This document shows positions 34,380 to 42,672 of a stretch of DNA of 64,000 nt, piece after piece; positions within the stretch are counted from its first letter, which is position 1; each line of letters starts with the position of its first letter. The notes below the pieces were generated by a model. That model had not been told where the DNA came from, did not search any database, and saw only the letters and a list, made by a program, of their open reading frames with translations. Made by a program: the position numbers and the translations under genes. Source of the stretch: Neglectibacter sp. X58 (GTDB taxonomy: Bacteria > Bacillota > Clostridia > Oscillospirales > Acutalibacteraceae); assembly GCF_009936035.1 (NCBI RefSeq), contig NZ_QWEO01000003.1, positions 122,438-186,437 of the forward strand, given 5' to 3'.

Positions 34380-35101
34380 CTTTCTTCCCCTCCCTGCCTT
34401 TTCTCCCGCAAAAGCCGTACGGGGCTGTCCTCCCTGTCCCCTTCAATGCGGATGCGCCGGCTTTTCACCAGCTCCAGCACCGCCAAAAACAGGGCCACCC
34501 GCTCGCTTCTGTCCCTCTTCCCGGCAAAAAGCCCCTGGAAGGTAACGTGCTGCCCCTTCCACAGGCGACGCAGGATGAACACAGCCTGGCTTGCCACTGA
34601 CACAATCTTCCGGGAAACCAGCGCCGAAAAGCTTTCAGGCTTAGGGGGCAGCAGGCTCCTGCCTTTGCCCCAGGCCGCCTGCAAAGCCTGCAGCAGTTCC
34701 CGGGGCTGGTGGATTCGTTTATAAAGGTTGTCTGCCGGAAGGGGCATGGGGGCGCGCACCAGGCTGTCAAAGCTGGCCTGTTCCCCCAGCCGCTGGGCCG
34801 CAGCCTTGCACTGCTGGTATTCCAGCAACTGTCCCGTAAGTTCCAGGCGGGGATCCTCCTCTTCTTCCCGCTTGGGCAGCAGGGAGACGGTTTTGATATG
34901 CACCAGCCTTGCCGCCATCTCTAAAAACTCGCTGGCAATATCCAGGTTTTCCTCCCGCATCAGCTCAATCTGCTCCATATACTGCTCCAGAAGCTCGGCG
35001 ATGGGGATATCGTAAATATCTATTTTGTTTTTGGAGATAAGGGCCAGGAGCAAATCCAGGGGGCCTTCAAACACCTCCAGCTTATATTGCAGCTTGTCCA
35101 T
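34376..35101 (-). CDS. scpA: Segregation and condensation protein A
   Basis: The kleisin subunit that links SMC heads. The 241-residue protein starts MDKLQYKLEVFEGPLDLLL, the family hallmark, followed by ISKNKIDIYDIPIAELLEQY and the C-terminal winged helix (KRDRSERVALFLAVLELVKS). The ATG at 35101 has GGATGG nine bases upstream; an ATG at 35113 adds four residues. scpB follows with a 4-base overlap, giving equal production of both subunits. Confidence 0.93.
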   Translation of the reverse strand: MDKLQYKLEVFEGPLDLLLALISKNKIDIYDIPIAELLEQYMEQIELMREENLDIASEFLEMAARLVHIKTVSLLPKREEEEDPRLELTGQLLEYQQCKAAAQRLGEQASFDSLVRAPMPLPADNLYKRIHQPRELLQALQAAWGKGRSLLPPKPESFSALVSRKIVSVASQAVFILRRLWKGQHVTFQGLFAGKRDRSERVALFLAVLELVKSRRIRIEGDREDSPVRLLREKRQGGEES

Positions 35102-35197
35102 TTTACTTGCCATCCAGGGTACAGGATACGCGCGAAAAAGAGTGAAATACCTGCTTTTCGTACCCGGCACCGTTCCTTTTTTCCTTAATTTTTCACG

Positions 35198-35899
35198 TTA
35201 CAGGCCAAAAAGCCCAAAGGGCAGCCCCGCAACGCGGAATATCACATTGGCTACCGCCTGCTGGGCCATGGAAAAAGGCCCGGAAAGCTTGCCGGATACC
35301 AGCAGGATCATAAGGATGAAAGAAAGGGCCTGCTGGTTCTTATAAAAAGCGGCAAGGGCGCGATCGCTTAAAAACATGCCCACAATGCGGGAGCCGTCTA
35401 AAGGCGGGACAGGCACCAGGTTAAAGACCGCCAGGGAGATATTTACCACCACGTAGTAATAGAGGACTTGGAAAATAAAATACGTGGCGGCGTTAAACCC
35501 ATGGCGGGCAGACCCCGCCGCCATGCCTGTGGCAAGGAAAGCCCCTAAAAGCGCTGCCAGCAGGTTGGAAAGAGGGCCTGCCAGGGCTGTAAGGGCCATG
35601 CCTCTTTTGGGGGTTTTGAAATACCGGGGGTTTACGGGAACGGGCTTGGCCCAGCCAAAGCCTACCAGCAGGATGGCCAAGGCCCCTAAAGGATCCAGGC
35701 TTTTAAAAGGGTTCAGGGTAAGCCGCCCCGCGTTTTTCGCTGTGGGATCCCCCAGCTTGCAAGCCACCCAGCCATGGGCGAACTCGTGCAGGGGCAGCAC
35801 GCACAGCACCACAAACCCTACGGAAAGCACCTGGGCCAGAGCCTGCCCCCAGTCCACGCCCCGGCCGTCGGAAAGGCTTTGTATCACATTTATCAGCAT
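35198..35899 (-). CDS. Site-2-protease-like M50 metallopeptidase
   Basis: A 233-residue intramembrane zinc protease. HExxH is in LPLHEFAHGWVA and the third metal ligand region is NLVPVPPLDGSRI. Several hydrophobic segments cover most of the length (GFVVLCVL; LGALAILLVGFGWA; ISLAVFNLVPV). The ATG at 35899 has AAGGAG upstream; a longer frame to 36016 crosses the promoter and is rejected. Members of this short subfamily often lie upstream of scpAB in Firmicutes; the substrate is unknown. Confidence 0.9.
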   Translation of the reverse strand: MLINVIQSLSDGRGVDWGQALAQVLSVGFVVLCVLPLHEFAHGWVACKLGDPTAKNAGRLTLNPFKSLDPLGALAILLVGFGWAKPVPVNPRYFKTPKRGMALTALAGPLSNLLAALLGAFLATGMAAGSARHGFNAATYFIFQVLYYYVVVNISLAVFNLVPVPPLDGSRIVGMFLSDRALAAFYKNQQALSFILMILLVSGKLSGPFSMAQQAVANVIFRVAGLPFGLFGL

Positions 35900-35944
35900 T
35901 CTGCAGTTCTCCTTTTTCTCTTTGCAGGATTTTCCTGCCCCTCT

Positions 35945-35973
35945 ATTATAATACGGTTTTGAAAAAGCCGCAA
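35945..35973 (-). promoter_or_regulatory. Promoter of the M50 peptidase-scpAB operon
   Basis: Read leftward: TTGCGG (35968-35973), 17 bases, TATAAT (35945-35950). The start codon is about 45 bases downstream of the -10. Confidence 0.75.
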
Positions 35974-35985
35974 GGGGAGAATCAC

Positions 35986-36021
35986 AGGGAATGCCTGTTC
36001 CAAAGAATTTAGGCATTCCCT
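35986..36021. repeat. Inverted repeat in a divergent intergenic region
   Basis: Perfect 11-base arms AGGGAATGCCT/AGGCATTCCCT (35986-35996 and 36011-36021) with a 14-base spacer, just upstream of the -35 box of the leftward operon. It may be a regulator site; no T-tract follows. Confidence 0.6.
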
Positions 36022-36055
36022 TTATCGCATATTTTCCTCTCTAAACGCAAAAGGC

Positions 36056-36084
36056 TTGACAAAAAATGGCAGGCATGTTATCGT
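36056..36084 (+). promoter_or_regulatory. Possible promoter of the acyltransferase gene
   Basis: TTGACA (36056-36061), 17 bases, TATCGT (36079-36084). The -35 is perfect and the -10 is weak, which suggests that activation or low expression is normal. Confidence 0.5.
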
Positions 36085-36134
36085 TTTTATTGATAAAACA
36101 AGTATATCATAATGAGGAAAGGGCTCTTTCCTCA

Positions 36135-36156
36135 TTTAGTGGGATATCCCACTAAA
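36135..36156. promoter_or_regulatory. Perfect 22-bp palindrome, likely operator
   Basis: TTTAGTGGGAT followed directly by its reverse complement, ending 25 bases before the ATG at 36181. As there is no loop it fits a dimeric repressor site better than an RNA hairpin, although an A6T6 stretch follows. The position downstream of the promoter suggests roadblock repression of the acyltransferase gene. Confidence 0.6.
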
Positions 36157-36180
36157 AAATTTTTTCGAGGTGAGAGAGCT

Positions 36181-37239
36181 ATGCAGGAAAAAAAGGCCTA
36201 TCTTGAATGTATGCGGATACTTGCCTGCTTCCTGGTGTTTGTCAACCACACCAACAGTTCCATTTTCCTGGACACCTCCCCTTCCCCCACCTGGTTCCTT
36301 TCCGTAGCGTATTTCTTTGCCAGCAAGACGGCAGTTCCCCTGTTCCTGCTGGTTTCCGGCGCTTTGCTGCTGGAAAAAAGCGACACTCCGGAAAAATCCG
36401 CGCAAAGGCTTCTGCGCACAGGGCTGGTGCTTTTTGTTTTCTCCACAGGATACTATTTCTTTTATGCCTGGCGCAAGGGCACTCCCCTGGGCCTGCGGGA
36501 CTTTCTGGGAAAACTGCTGCATGGCAATATCACCAACGCCTTTTGGTATCTGTATCTTTACCTTGCCATTCTTTGCACACTGCCGGCTTTGCAGTGTATG
36601 GCAAAAGCACTGGACAGGCGCGTCCTGCAATGGATCCTGGTTTTGTCTGTAGGGGTGTTGGGTGCTGTGCCTGTAGCACAGATCTTCCTTCCGGAGTTTT
36701 ATCTCTCTCCCCGCTTCTCTCAAGGGCTGTTCAGCCCGTTTTTGGGCATGGTGCTGTGGGGCTATGCCATAGAGCGGTATATGCCTGTTACAAAGGCCAG
36801 GGCAGGCATTGCCGGAGCCTTGTTTTTGCTGCTCACTGCCCTGCAAACAATTGCCACCTATAAGCTCTTTCAACAAAACCCCCAAAACTATCTGGTTTTG
36901 GACAACGCAACCTACCTGCCCATTTCCGCCTCGGCAGCTTGCCTGTATATCATCATAAAATACGCATACACCCAGTTTCCCCTGCCGGAAAAAGTACAAA
37001 AAAGCGTTTGGGGCCTTGGCAGGCTCACCTTCGGCTGCTATCTGCTGGGAGACGCCGCTATAAACCTGACAAAGCCCCTTTTTACCTTTCTCAAAAAATA
37101 CTTGCACCCCCTGCCCGCCGTATTCCTCTGGGAACTGGTATTGTTTGCTTCCTGCGCCGCAGTGGTGTTCCTGTGGAAATGGTGCTGGGCGCAAAGGCGC
37201 ACAAAGCGCGCGCTGGGAGGCAGAAAGAAGGCCCCGTAA
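36181..37239 (+). CDS. Acyltransferase-3 family membrane protein
   Basis: A 352-residue integral membrane O-acyltransferase-like protein. The family N-terminus is clear (KKAYLECMRILACFLVFVNH), with the conserved His in the first helix, and about ten hydrophobic segments follow. Such enzymes decorate cell-surface polysaccharides or lipids. I start it at 36181, where CGAGGTGAGAG lies upstream; an in-frame ATG at 36112 would run through the palindrome. The stop codon lies inside the terminator hairpin. No polysaccharide genes are next to it, so the substrate is unknown. Confidence 0.88.
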   Translation: MQEKKAYLECMRILACFLVFVNHTNSSIFLDTSPSPTWFLSVAYFFASKTAVPLFLLVSGALLLEKSDTPEKSAQRLLRTGLVLFVFSTGYYFFYAWRKGTPLGLRDFLGKLLHGNITNAFWYLYLYLAILCTLPALQCMAKALDRRVLQWILVLSVGVLGAVPVAQIFLPEFYLSPRFSQGLFSPFLGMVLWGYAIERYMPVTKARAGIAGALFLLLTALQTIATYKLFQQNPQNYLVLDNATYLPISASAACLYIIIKYAYTQFPLPEKVQKSVWGLGRLTFGCYLLGDAAINLTKPLFTFLKKYLHPLPAVFLWELVLFASCAAVVFLWKWCWAQRRTKRALGGRKKAP

Positions 37240-37258
37240 AAGCATGGGGCCTTCTTTC
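37223..37258 (+). terminator. Terminator overlapping the acyltransferase stop
   Basis: A 13-bp stem (37223-37235 with 37246-37258) with a 10-base loop. The left arm contains the last codons. It can also stop the converging bcp transcript. Confidence 0.8.
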
Positions 37259-37285
37259 TATGTCTAAAACGCAAGGTTATGGGAA

Positions 37286-37750
37286 TTACTCCGCCTGCCT
37301 GAGATACTCCAGAATCTCCGCCGCGTTGGTGTCCGGCTTCACCTTGGGCATCACTTTTTCAATGTTGCCATTTTCGTCAATGACAAAGGTGGAGCGCACC
37401 ACGCCCATGCTCACCTTGCCATAGTTTTTCTTCTCCTGCCACACGCCATAGGCCTGGATGGCGGCAAGCTCCGGGTCAGAGAGCAGGATAAAGGGCAAGT
37501 CATTTTTCGCGGCAAACTTCTGGTGGGATGCCACAGAGTCCTTGCTGATGCCAATGACCACAGCGTTCATTTTTTGAAAGTCCTCATAAGCCGCCCCAAA
37601 GGCACAGGCCTGACGGGTGCAGCCGGGAGTGTTGTCCCGGGGATAAAAATACAGCACTACCTTTTGGCCCGCAAAACCGGACAGGGAAACCATATTGCCG
37701 TCCTTATCGGGCAGCGTAAATTCCGGGGCTTTCATTCCAGTTTCCAGCAT
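37286..37750 (-). CDS. bcp: Bacterioferritin comigratory protein-type peroxiredoxin
   Basis: A 154-residue thiol peroxidase that reduces hydrogen peroxide and organic peroxides. The peroxidatic cysteine and the resolving cysteine are in NTPGCTRQACAF (C-x4-C), the atypical 2-Cys arrangement. The ATG at 37750 is preceded by AGGAGG and follows the yaaA stop by one base, so the two are co-translated. The pair with YaaA makes a compact oxidative-stress unit for an anaerobe. Confidence 0.94.
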   Translation of the reverse strand: MLETGMKAPEFTLPDKDGNMVSLSGFAGQKVVLYFYPRDNTPGCTRQACAFGAAYEDFQKMNAVVIGISKDSVASHQKFAAKNDLPFILLSDPELAAIQAYGVWQEKKNYGKVSMGVVRSTFVIDENGNIEKVMPKVKPDTNAAEILEYLRQAE

Positions 37751-37751
37751 T

Positions 37752-38501
37752 TCAGCGTCCTCCTTCAATAAACACAAATTGATTTTCTGTTGATAATCCT
37801 GCCTCAAAGCGATATCCCAAGTCGGAAAAGGCCTGAAGTTGTTCCCGCTTTTCTATGCGGTTTTCTGCCAGCCACCGCACCATCTGCCCCCGGGCCATTT
37901 TACATCTGGTGCCCTTTTCCAAAACTTTTCCATCCTTCCGCTGGCCGAACACACAGGTGAGCACATCCACCGCGGAAGGCAGATGGGGCAGCACAGCCCG
38001 GCTGTACTCCTTTGAAGCCAGGTTCACTATAAAATCCGTCTCCGCCGCCAGCGCTTCCGCCAGCCTGCCGCCCCAAAAGGCATAGAGGTTCCTGAACCCC
38101 TCCAACGGCAGCCTGGCCTGCATTTCCAGCCGATACGGCGTTACACCGTCAAAAGGGCGCAGAACGCCGTAAAATCCGGATAAAATCCGCACATGCTCCT
38201 GCAAATATGCCAGTTGTTCTGCTTCCATCACGCCAGGGGCCATATATTGGTACTGGATGCCTTCATAAGACAAAACCGCAGGGGTAAGCCCCTGCCGCAA
38301 ATCCATATGGCGCAGGCGCCCCACATTTAATTTGGCAATGGCATCATTGCACTTCCAAAGCTTTTGCAGTTCCCCGGGAGGCATAGCCCGCATCGCCTTT
38401 AAAATCTGCCCGGCCTGGGGCAGGAACCGGGGCAGGCCCGACACAGGGAAGCTGTCTGTGTCCATGTTCATCTTCTTTGCGGGGGAAATGATTACGCGCA
38501 T
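37752..38501 (-). CDS. yaaA: YaaA (DUF328) peroxide stress protein
   Basis: A 249-residue YaaA-family protein, which in E. coli lowers free intracellular iron during peroxide stress and binds DNA. The hallmark start MRVIISPAKKMN and the blocks YKYMAPG-like (YQYMAPGVMEAEQ) and FWGGRLAEAL are present. The ATG at 38501 has AGGTG upstream; a GTG at 38510 adds three residues. Its stop is one base from bcp, which supports a shared role against peroxide. Confidence 0.93.
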   Translation of the reverse strand: MRVIISPAKKMNMDTDSFPVSGLPRFLPQAGQILKAMRAMPPGELQKLWKCNDAIAKLNVGRLRHMDLRQGLTPAVLSYEGIQYQYMAPGVMEAEQLAYLQEHVRILSGFYGVLRPFDGVTPYRLEMQARLPLEGFRNLYAFWGGRLAEALAAETDFIVNLASKEYSRAVLPHLPSAVDVLTCVFGQRKDGKVLEKGTRCKMARGQMVRWLAENRIEKREQLQAFSDLGYRFEAGLSTENQFVFIEGGR

Positions 38502-38546
38502 AGGGATCACCTGCTTTCTCCATTCCCTGTCCGTCCCCTGCCGCAG

Positions 38547-38577
38547 AAAAGGCCTGGTTGTCCGCCAGGCCCCTTTT
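38547..38577 (-). terminator. Terminator after the repeat-rich membrane protein gene
   Basis: Read leftward: a 7-bp GGCCTGG/CCAGGCC stem (38551-38557 with 38565-38571) flanked by A- and T-rich arms, then TTTT. It separates the 38639 gene from yaaA. Confidence 0.7.
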
Positions 38578-38638
38578 CCGTTCTTATTTCTCTGCCAGCC
38601 CTTCCAGGGTACGCCCGTCCTAAAGTTTCTTCGTTTAT

Positions 38639-39535
38639 TTACTTTTGGACAACAGCGGAAAAAATATAACCGTTGCCGCCATCGCCTATCAAATACGTTA
38701 TGCCATTAACAGTCTTGTTAAACCCGCCGCCAGAGATTCCCTGCGCCGCCATGGTTCTGGCTTCATCCTCTGAAAGGGATGGATCAAGCGTCCGGATAAA
38801 AGCAATAGACCCTGCAACGATCCCGGCTGCCCCAGTGGGGTTATTGTGCCCGACTATGATAGAAGCCTCCACAACCTTCCCTTTTTCCGCATTCAGATTC
38901 ACTATACAGCCCCAGGGATCCTCTTTATCAAAAGATGGTTTATGGATAATATAATATTGTGTGGATCCGTCCTGGGTTTTCATCCCCATTTCCTTGTCCG
39001 TCACAATTTCAAAATCCGTTTCCAGCAGCTTTTGCGCCTTGCCAATAAACTTTGCTTCAGTATTGCCGCCCCCGGAGGTTATCCCGGCAATGCCCAGCAG
39101 CACAATGATAAGAACCGCCACAACGCCAAAAGCAACCAGTGTCTTTTTACTGAATTTTGCCTTTTTTATAGCAGCGGCGCCTTCCCCTGCCTGGGCGGCG
39201 GCATACACCCGCTGGGCCTGCTCTGCCGTTTCCGCCACTGCCTCGCTGACGGCCTGCTGGGCCTCCTGCACAGCGGCTCCGGCGGCAGCTTTAGCCTTTT
39301 GGGCGGTTTCACTGTTCAAGGCCTCCTGGGCTTTCTGGGCAGCGGCTCCCGCCACCTCCCTGGCCTTTTCCTTAGCTTTCTGGGCCGCTTCGCTGCTCCA
39401 GGCCTCCTGGGCTTTCTGGGCAGCGCTTTCCGCCATCTCCCTTGCCTTTTCTTTCGCCTTCTGGGCTGTCTCGCTGCCCATAGCCTCTTGGGCCTTTTGG
39501 CTCATTTTCGATAAAAAGTCCTGCTTCTCTTCCAC
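38639..39535 (-). CDS. LEA-like repeat membrane protein of unknown function
   Basis: A 298-residue protein in three parts. Residues 1-130 are a nearly pure Ala/Lys/Glu helix built from repeats close to ETAQKAKEKAREMAESAAQK, about 22 residues each, three to four copies, like late-embryogenesis-abundant or apolipoprotein helices. One transmembrane helix follows (LVAFGVVAVLIIVLLGIAGI, about residues 134-153). The C-terminal ~145 residues form an outer domain (DPWGCIVNLNAEKGKVVEAS, GYIFSAVVQK) that I cannot assign. With the helix inside and the domain outside, it could couple membrane or envelope stress to the cytoplasm; this is inference. Confidence 0.75.
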   Translation of the reverse strand: MEEKQDFLSKMSQKAQEAMGSETAQKAKEKAREMAESAAQKAQEAWSSEAAQKAKEKAREVAGAAAQKAQEALNSETAQKAKAAAGAAVQEAQQAVSEAVAETAEQAQRVYAAAQAGEGAAAIKKAKFSKKTLVAFGVVAVLIIVLLGIAGITSGGGNTEAKFIGKAQKLLETDFEIVTDKEMGMKTQDGSTQYYIIHKPSFDKEDPWGCIVNLNAEKGKVVEASIIVGHNNPTGAAGIVAGSIAFIRTLDPSLSEDEARTMAAQGISGGGFNKTVNGITYLIGDGGNGYIFSAVVQK

Positions 39536-39591
39536 AATTCTCCACTCCTGCTTCCGGATAAATTAAGCTTTGGCTTTCCGTTTCCCCAGCC

Positions 39592-40509
39592 TTATTTCTC
39601 CACCAATTCCTTTAGGGTGGTGGCAAGGCCAGCCAGCCCCTGGACATTGGAGGGGATGATGATTTTGGTTGCTTTGCCGTCCGCCGCCTTGCCGAAAGCT
39701 TCCAGGCTCTTGAGGGCAATCACCTGCTCGCTGGGGGCGGCTTCATTCATCAGCTTGATGGCGTCTGCCAAAGCGCGCTGCACGGAAAGAATGGCCTCGG
39801 CCTCGCCTTGGGCCTCCCGGATTTTTGTCTCCTTCACAGCTTCGGCCCGCAGCACGGCAGACTCCTTCTGTCCCTCCGCAATGAGGATGGCGCTGCGCTT
39901 CTCGCCCTCCGCGTCCAGAATCTTCGCCCGGCGCTCCCGCTCTGCTTTCATCTGCTTCTCCATGGAATCCTGGATTTCCGCAGGCGGGATGATGTTTTTC
40001 AGCTCCACCCGGTTGACCTTAATGCCCCAGGCGTCAGTGGCCTCGTCCAGAATTACCCGGATTTTCGAGTTTATCACATCCCGGGAGGTAAGGGTGTGAT
40101 CCAGCTCCATGTCGCCGATAATGTTGCGCAGGGTGGTAGCGCTCAGATTCTCAATGGCGGACAGGGGGCTTTCCACGCCATAGGCATACAGCTTGGGATC
40201 GGTAATCTGGAAATACACCACCGTGTCAATCTGCATGGTGACATTGTCTTTGGTGATAACCGGCTGGGGCGGGAAGTCGATAACCTGCTCCTTCAGGCTC
40301 ACCTTTTTGGCAACGCGGTCTAAAAAGGGGATTTTAAAGTGCAGGCCCGTCCCCCAGGAAGCGTGAAACGCGCCCAGCCGCTCCACTACATAGGCGTGGG
40401 CCTGGGGCACAACTTTGATGTTGGAAATAATGACAGCCAGCACGAAAACAGCCAGCACAATCCAGCCTAAAGAACCAGCGAGCTGTTCCAGATAAATCAA
40501 ACCTTCCAT
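39592..40509 (-). CDS. SPFH/band 7 (stomatin-like) membrane protein
   Basis: A 305-residue flotillin/stomatin-type scaffold protein. It has an N-terminal membrane helix (LGWIVLAVFVLAVIISNIKV), then the SPFH core (HAYVVERLGAFHASWGTGL, DNVTMQIDTVVYFQITD) and an Ala/Glu-rich helical end (ILDAEGEKRSAILIAEGQKE). The ATG at 40509 has AGAGGAG upstream; a start at 40551 would overlap nfeD. It is co-transcribed with the NfeD gene, the usual partner that helps protein quality control in membrane microdomains. Confidence 0.92.
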   Translation of the reverse strand: MEGLIYLEQLAGSLGWIVLAVFVLAVIISNIKVVPQAHAYVVERLGAFHASWGTGLHFKIPFLDRVAKKVSLKEQVIDFPPQPVITKDNVTMQIDTVVYFQITDPKLYAYGVESPLSAIENLSATTLRNIIGDMELDHTLTSRDVINSKIRVILDEATDAWGIKVNRVELKNIIPPAEIQDSMEKQMKAERERRAKILDAEGEKRSAILIAEGQKESAVLRAEAVKETKIREAQGEAEAILSVQRALADAIKLMNEAAPSEQVIALKSLEAFGKAADGKATKIIIPSNVQGLAGLATTLKELVEK

Positions 40510-40534
40510 AAAAATGCTCCTCTCCAAATCGTGT

Positions 40535-40966
40535 TTATTCCTTGGGGGCAACGATAAGCTTCACGCCCTCAATGCGCTCCACCGTCACCTGCTCCCCAGC
40601 AGGGATTTTTTCCTGCGGCCGCGCGCTGCGGGCAGCCCAGCTATTGCCCAGCACAGACACGCGCCCTTGGGCAAGCAGGTTGTCAATGTCTTCGGTGACA
40701 ACCCCCTGGGCGCCCAGCACCCGGTCGGCATTGGTGCCCACAGGCTCCGGCTTTTGCAGGCGCTTTGCCAAAGGCCGGGTGAAAACCAGCGCCAGGCAGG
40801 ACAGTGCCAAAAACAGCGCTATTTGCAGCCACACAGCCCCTCCTGCCAACGCGCAGATAAGGGCAGCCAGGCCCCCGGGCACGAACCAAATGGATACCAG
40901 CGCCGGCACAGCAGCCTCCACCACTGCCGCCACGATGGTTATCCCAAGCCATATACCTGTCATCAT
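40535..40966 (-). CDS. nfeD: NfeD family protein
   Basis: A 143-residue short NfeD protein: two or three membrane helices (VAAVVEAAVPALVSIWF, LQIALFLALSCLALVF) then an OB-fold domain (LGAQGVVTEDIDNLLAQGRV, GEQVTVERIEGVKLIV). The OB domain probably interacts with the SPFH protein encoded next. It is the first gene of the operon, with a promoter at 41007-41035. Confidence 0.92.
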   Translation of the reverse strand: MMTGIWLGITIVAAVVEAAVPALVSIWFVPGGLAALICALAGGAVWLQIALFLALSCLALVFTRPLAKRLQKPEPVGTNADRVLGAQGVVTEDIDNLLAQGRVSVLGNSWAARSARPQEKIPAGEQVTVERIEGVKLIVAPKE

Positions 40967-41006
40967 ACCGAACCCCCTTCTTTTGCGGCAAAAATTTTTC
41001 AGTTAA

Positions 41007-41035
41007 ATTATACAACAGTTTTAGGGGAATTGCAA
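41007..41035 (-). promoter_or_regulatory. Promoter of the nfeD-SPFH operon
   Basis: Read leftward: TTGCAA (41030-41035), 17 bases, TATAAT (41007-41012), about 40 bases before the nfeD start. Confidence 0.8.
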
Positions 41036-41516
41036 GCCTTGCCGCTTGTACATCCGAATATTCTATGATATAATAACCGCAAAGCGGTTATTATATTTGA
41101 TTAAAATTGCCCCGCCCGGTTCTTCCCTTTGGTCAGACGGGCGATGGGCATATATCAACGCGCTTCGCGCTTATGATATAATGTCCCCAGAGAAGAAAGG
41201 ACAGAAAAGCCGCTGGGAACCGGGATTCACTTCTTAGCCTCATCTGCCGAGCGGCGGGAACTCCAGGGTTGCTTTATGCATGATTGTGATAGTATTAAAG
41301 GATATTTCGATATCTTCCGCTCTTTTTCTGTGATAGTATTATAAAAACAAAAAACGCCTTTACAGCCCGGGGATTGTTTGAAAACAAGAAAAAGGGCTGA
41401 ATTTTTGAGACAGAACATAGCGGTTTCAAGGCGGAAGCCGCATGTTTTGGACAAAAGGACGGCGTTTGCGATTTTTCAAACAAGCCCTAAATTTGCTTTT
41501 TAAGGAGATGTCTGCA
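41036..41516 (+). other. 480-bp gene-free region with paired repeats
   Basis: No convincing gene. It contains a 12-bp stem with AAA loop (41069-41095), two direct copies of TATGATATAAT (41064-41074 and 41172-41182, the second an extended -10 look), and two direct copies of TGTGATAGTATTA (41285-41297 and 41329-41341) flanking a small GATAT-TTCG-ATATC hairpin (41301-41314). It lies between divergent operons and probably controls the D-amino-acid genes. Confidence 0.55.
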
Positions 41517-42668
41517 ATGGAAACCATATTTGATTTAATCCGCGCAGGAAAGATGGAGCTGCCCGAAACGCCCTCTCTGGTGGTGGACGGCGGGATTATG
41601 CGGGATAATATTGCCCGGATGCAGGAGGGCGTTTCCGCCTGCGGGTGCGCCCTGCGCCCCCACATCAAAACCCACAAAATCCCTTATTTCACAAATTTAC
41701 AGCTACAGGCCGGGGCTAAGGGCATTACCTGCGCCAAGGTCAGCGAAGCCGAAGTGATGGTGGACGGCGGCGCCCAGGACATCTTTATTGCTTACCCCAT
41801 GGTGGGGGATTTCCGGGTGAAGCGGGCTTTGGCGCTGCAAAAGCGTATGCGCCGGCTGATTCTGGCAGTGGACAGCCTGGAAGGGGCCAGGGCTTTAGAT
41901 GACGCTGCCAAAGCCGCAGGGGTTTCCTGCGAAGTGCGCCTGGAGGTGGACACAGGAGCGGCCCGCACAGGCGCTTTGCGGGAAAAGTGCGTGGAACTGG
42001 GAACGGAAATCAACAAGCTGGGGAATCTGCGTCTGACAGGCATTTACACTTTCAAAAGCCTAATATTGGAAGGCGCCCCCACAGAGGACGCCCAGGCTGC
42101 TGCCCTGGAGGAGGCCCGGCTGATGGACGAAACCGCCAAAGCCCTGCGGGCCGCCGGGGTGGACATCCAGGATGTCAGCATCGGCTCCACGCCCACAGGC
42201 TTGCTGGCTGCCCGGACAGGCCTTGCCACAGAGGTGCGTCCCGGCACCTATATTTTCAACGACTGGATGGTGATGAAGGAGGGCTGCGCCCAGTTCTCCC
42301 AAATTGCAGTGCGCCTATACTGCACAGTGGTAAGCACGCCCCGTCCGGATTTAGCCGTAATTGACGGCGGGGTAAAAACCTTTCCCATGGACGCGCCTGT
42401 AGGCGTGCCGCCTTACTATTATCCCGGCTATGCCGTAATTTTAAACAAGGAGGGCAAGCCCCAGGAAAACCTTACCCTGCGCCGCATGAGCGAGGAGCAC
42501 GGCATTGTCACTGCGGCAGACGGGGAAACCGGCCTGCGGGTGGGGCAGCTTCTGGAGCTTATCCCCGTCCATGTGTGCCCGGCTGTGAACCTGCAAAACA
42601 AGCTGTTCCTGTACGAGCGGGGCCAGCTTACCAGCCTGCCTGTGGCGGCCCGGGGCATGTTGGTGTAA
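41517..42668 (+). CDS. D-serine dehydratase/D-threonine aldolase-like PLP enzyme
   Basis: A 383-residue fold-type III PLP enzyme with an alanine-racemase-like N-terminal barrel. The PLP lysine is in ALRPHIKTHKIPYF, and the C-terminal zinc site H-x-C is in LIPVHVCPAVNL, as in DSD1-type D-serine dehydratases and D-threonine aldolases. The ATG at 41517 has AAGGAG 9 bases upstream. It heads a run with an N-acyl-D-amino-acid deacylase and RidA. A D-serine or D-threonine substrate fits, because dehydration gives 2-aminoacrylate, the substrate of RidA. The exact reaction cannot be decided from sequence. Confidence 0.85.
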   Translation: METIFDLIRAGKMELPETPSLVVDGGIMRDNIARMQEGVSACGCALRPHIKTHKIPYFTNLQLQAGAKGITCAKVSEAEVMVDGGAQDIFIAYPMVGDFRVKRALALQKRMRRLILAVDSLEGARALDDAAKAAGVSCEVRLEVDTGAARTGALREKCVELGTEINKLGNLRLTGIYTFKSLILEGAPTEDAQAAALEEARLMDETAKALRAAGVDIQDVSIGSTPTGLLAARTGLATEVRPGTYIFNDWMVMKEGCAQFSQIAVRLYCTVVSTPRPDLAVIDGGVKTFPMDAPVGVPPYYYPGYAVILNKEGKPQENLTLRRMSEEHGIVTAADGETGLRVGQLLELIPVHVCPAVNLQNKLFLYERGQLTSLPVAARGMLV

Positions 42669-42672
42669 CGGT

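Noticed and set aside
36136..37245. Leftward frame of 369 residues
   Set aside because: It is the antisense of the acyltransferase gene, with Gln/Gly-rich antisense composition and no recognisable domain.
41069..41095. Hairpin read as a terminator
   Set aside because: No gene ends upstream of it in either direction and the T-tract is poor; it lies between divergent promoters.
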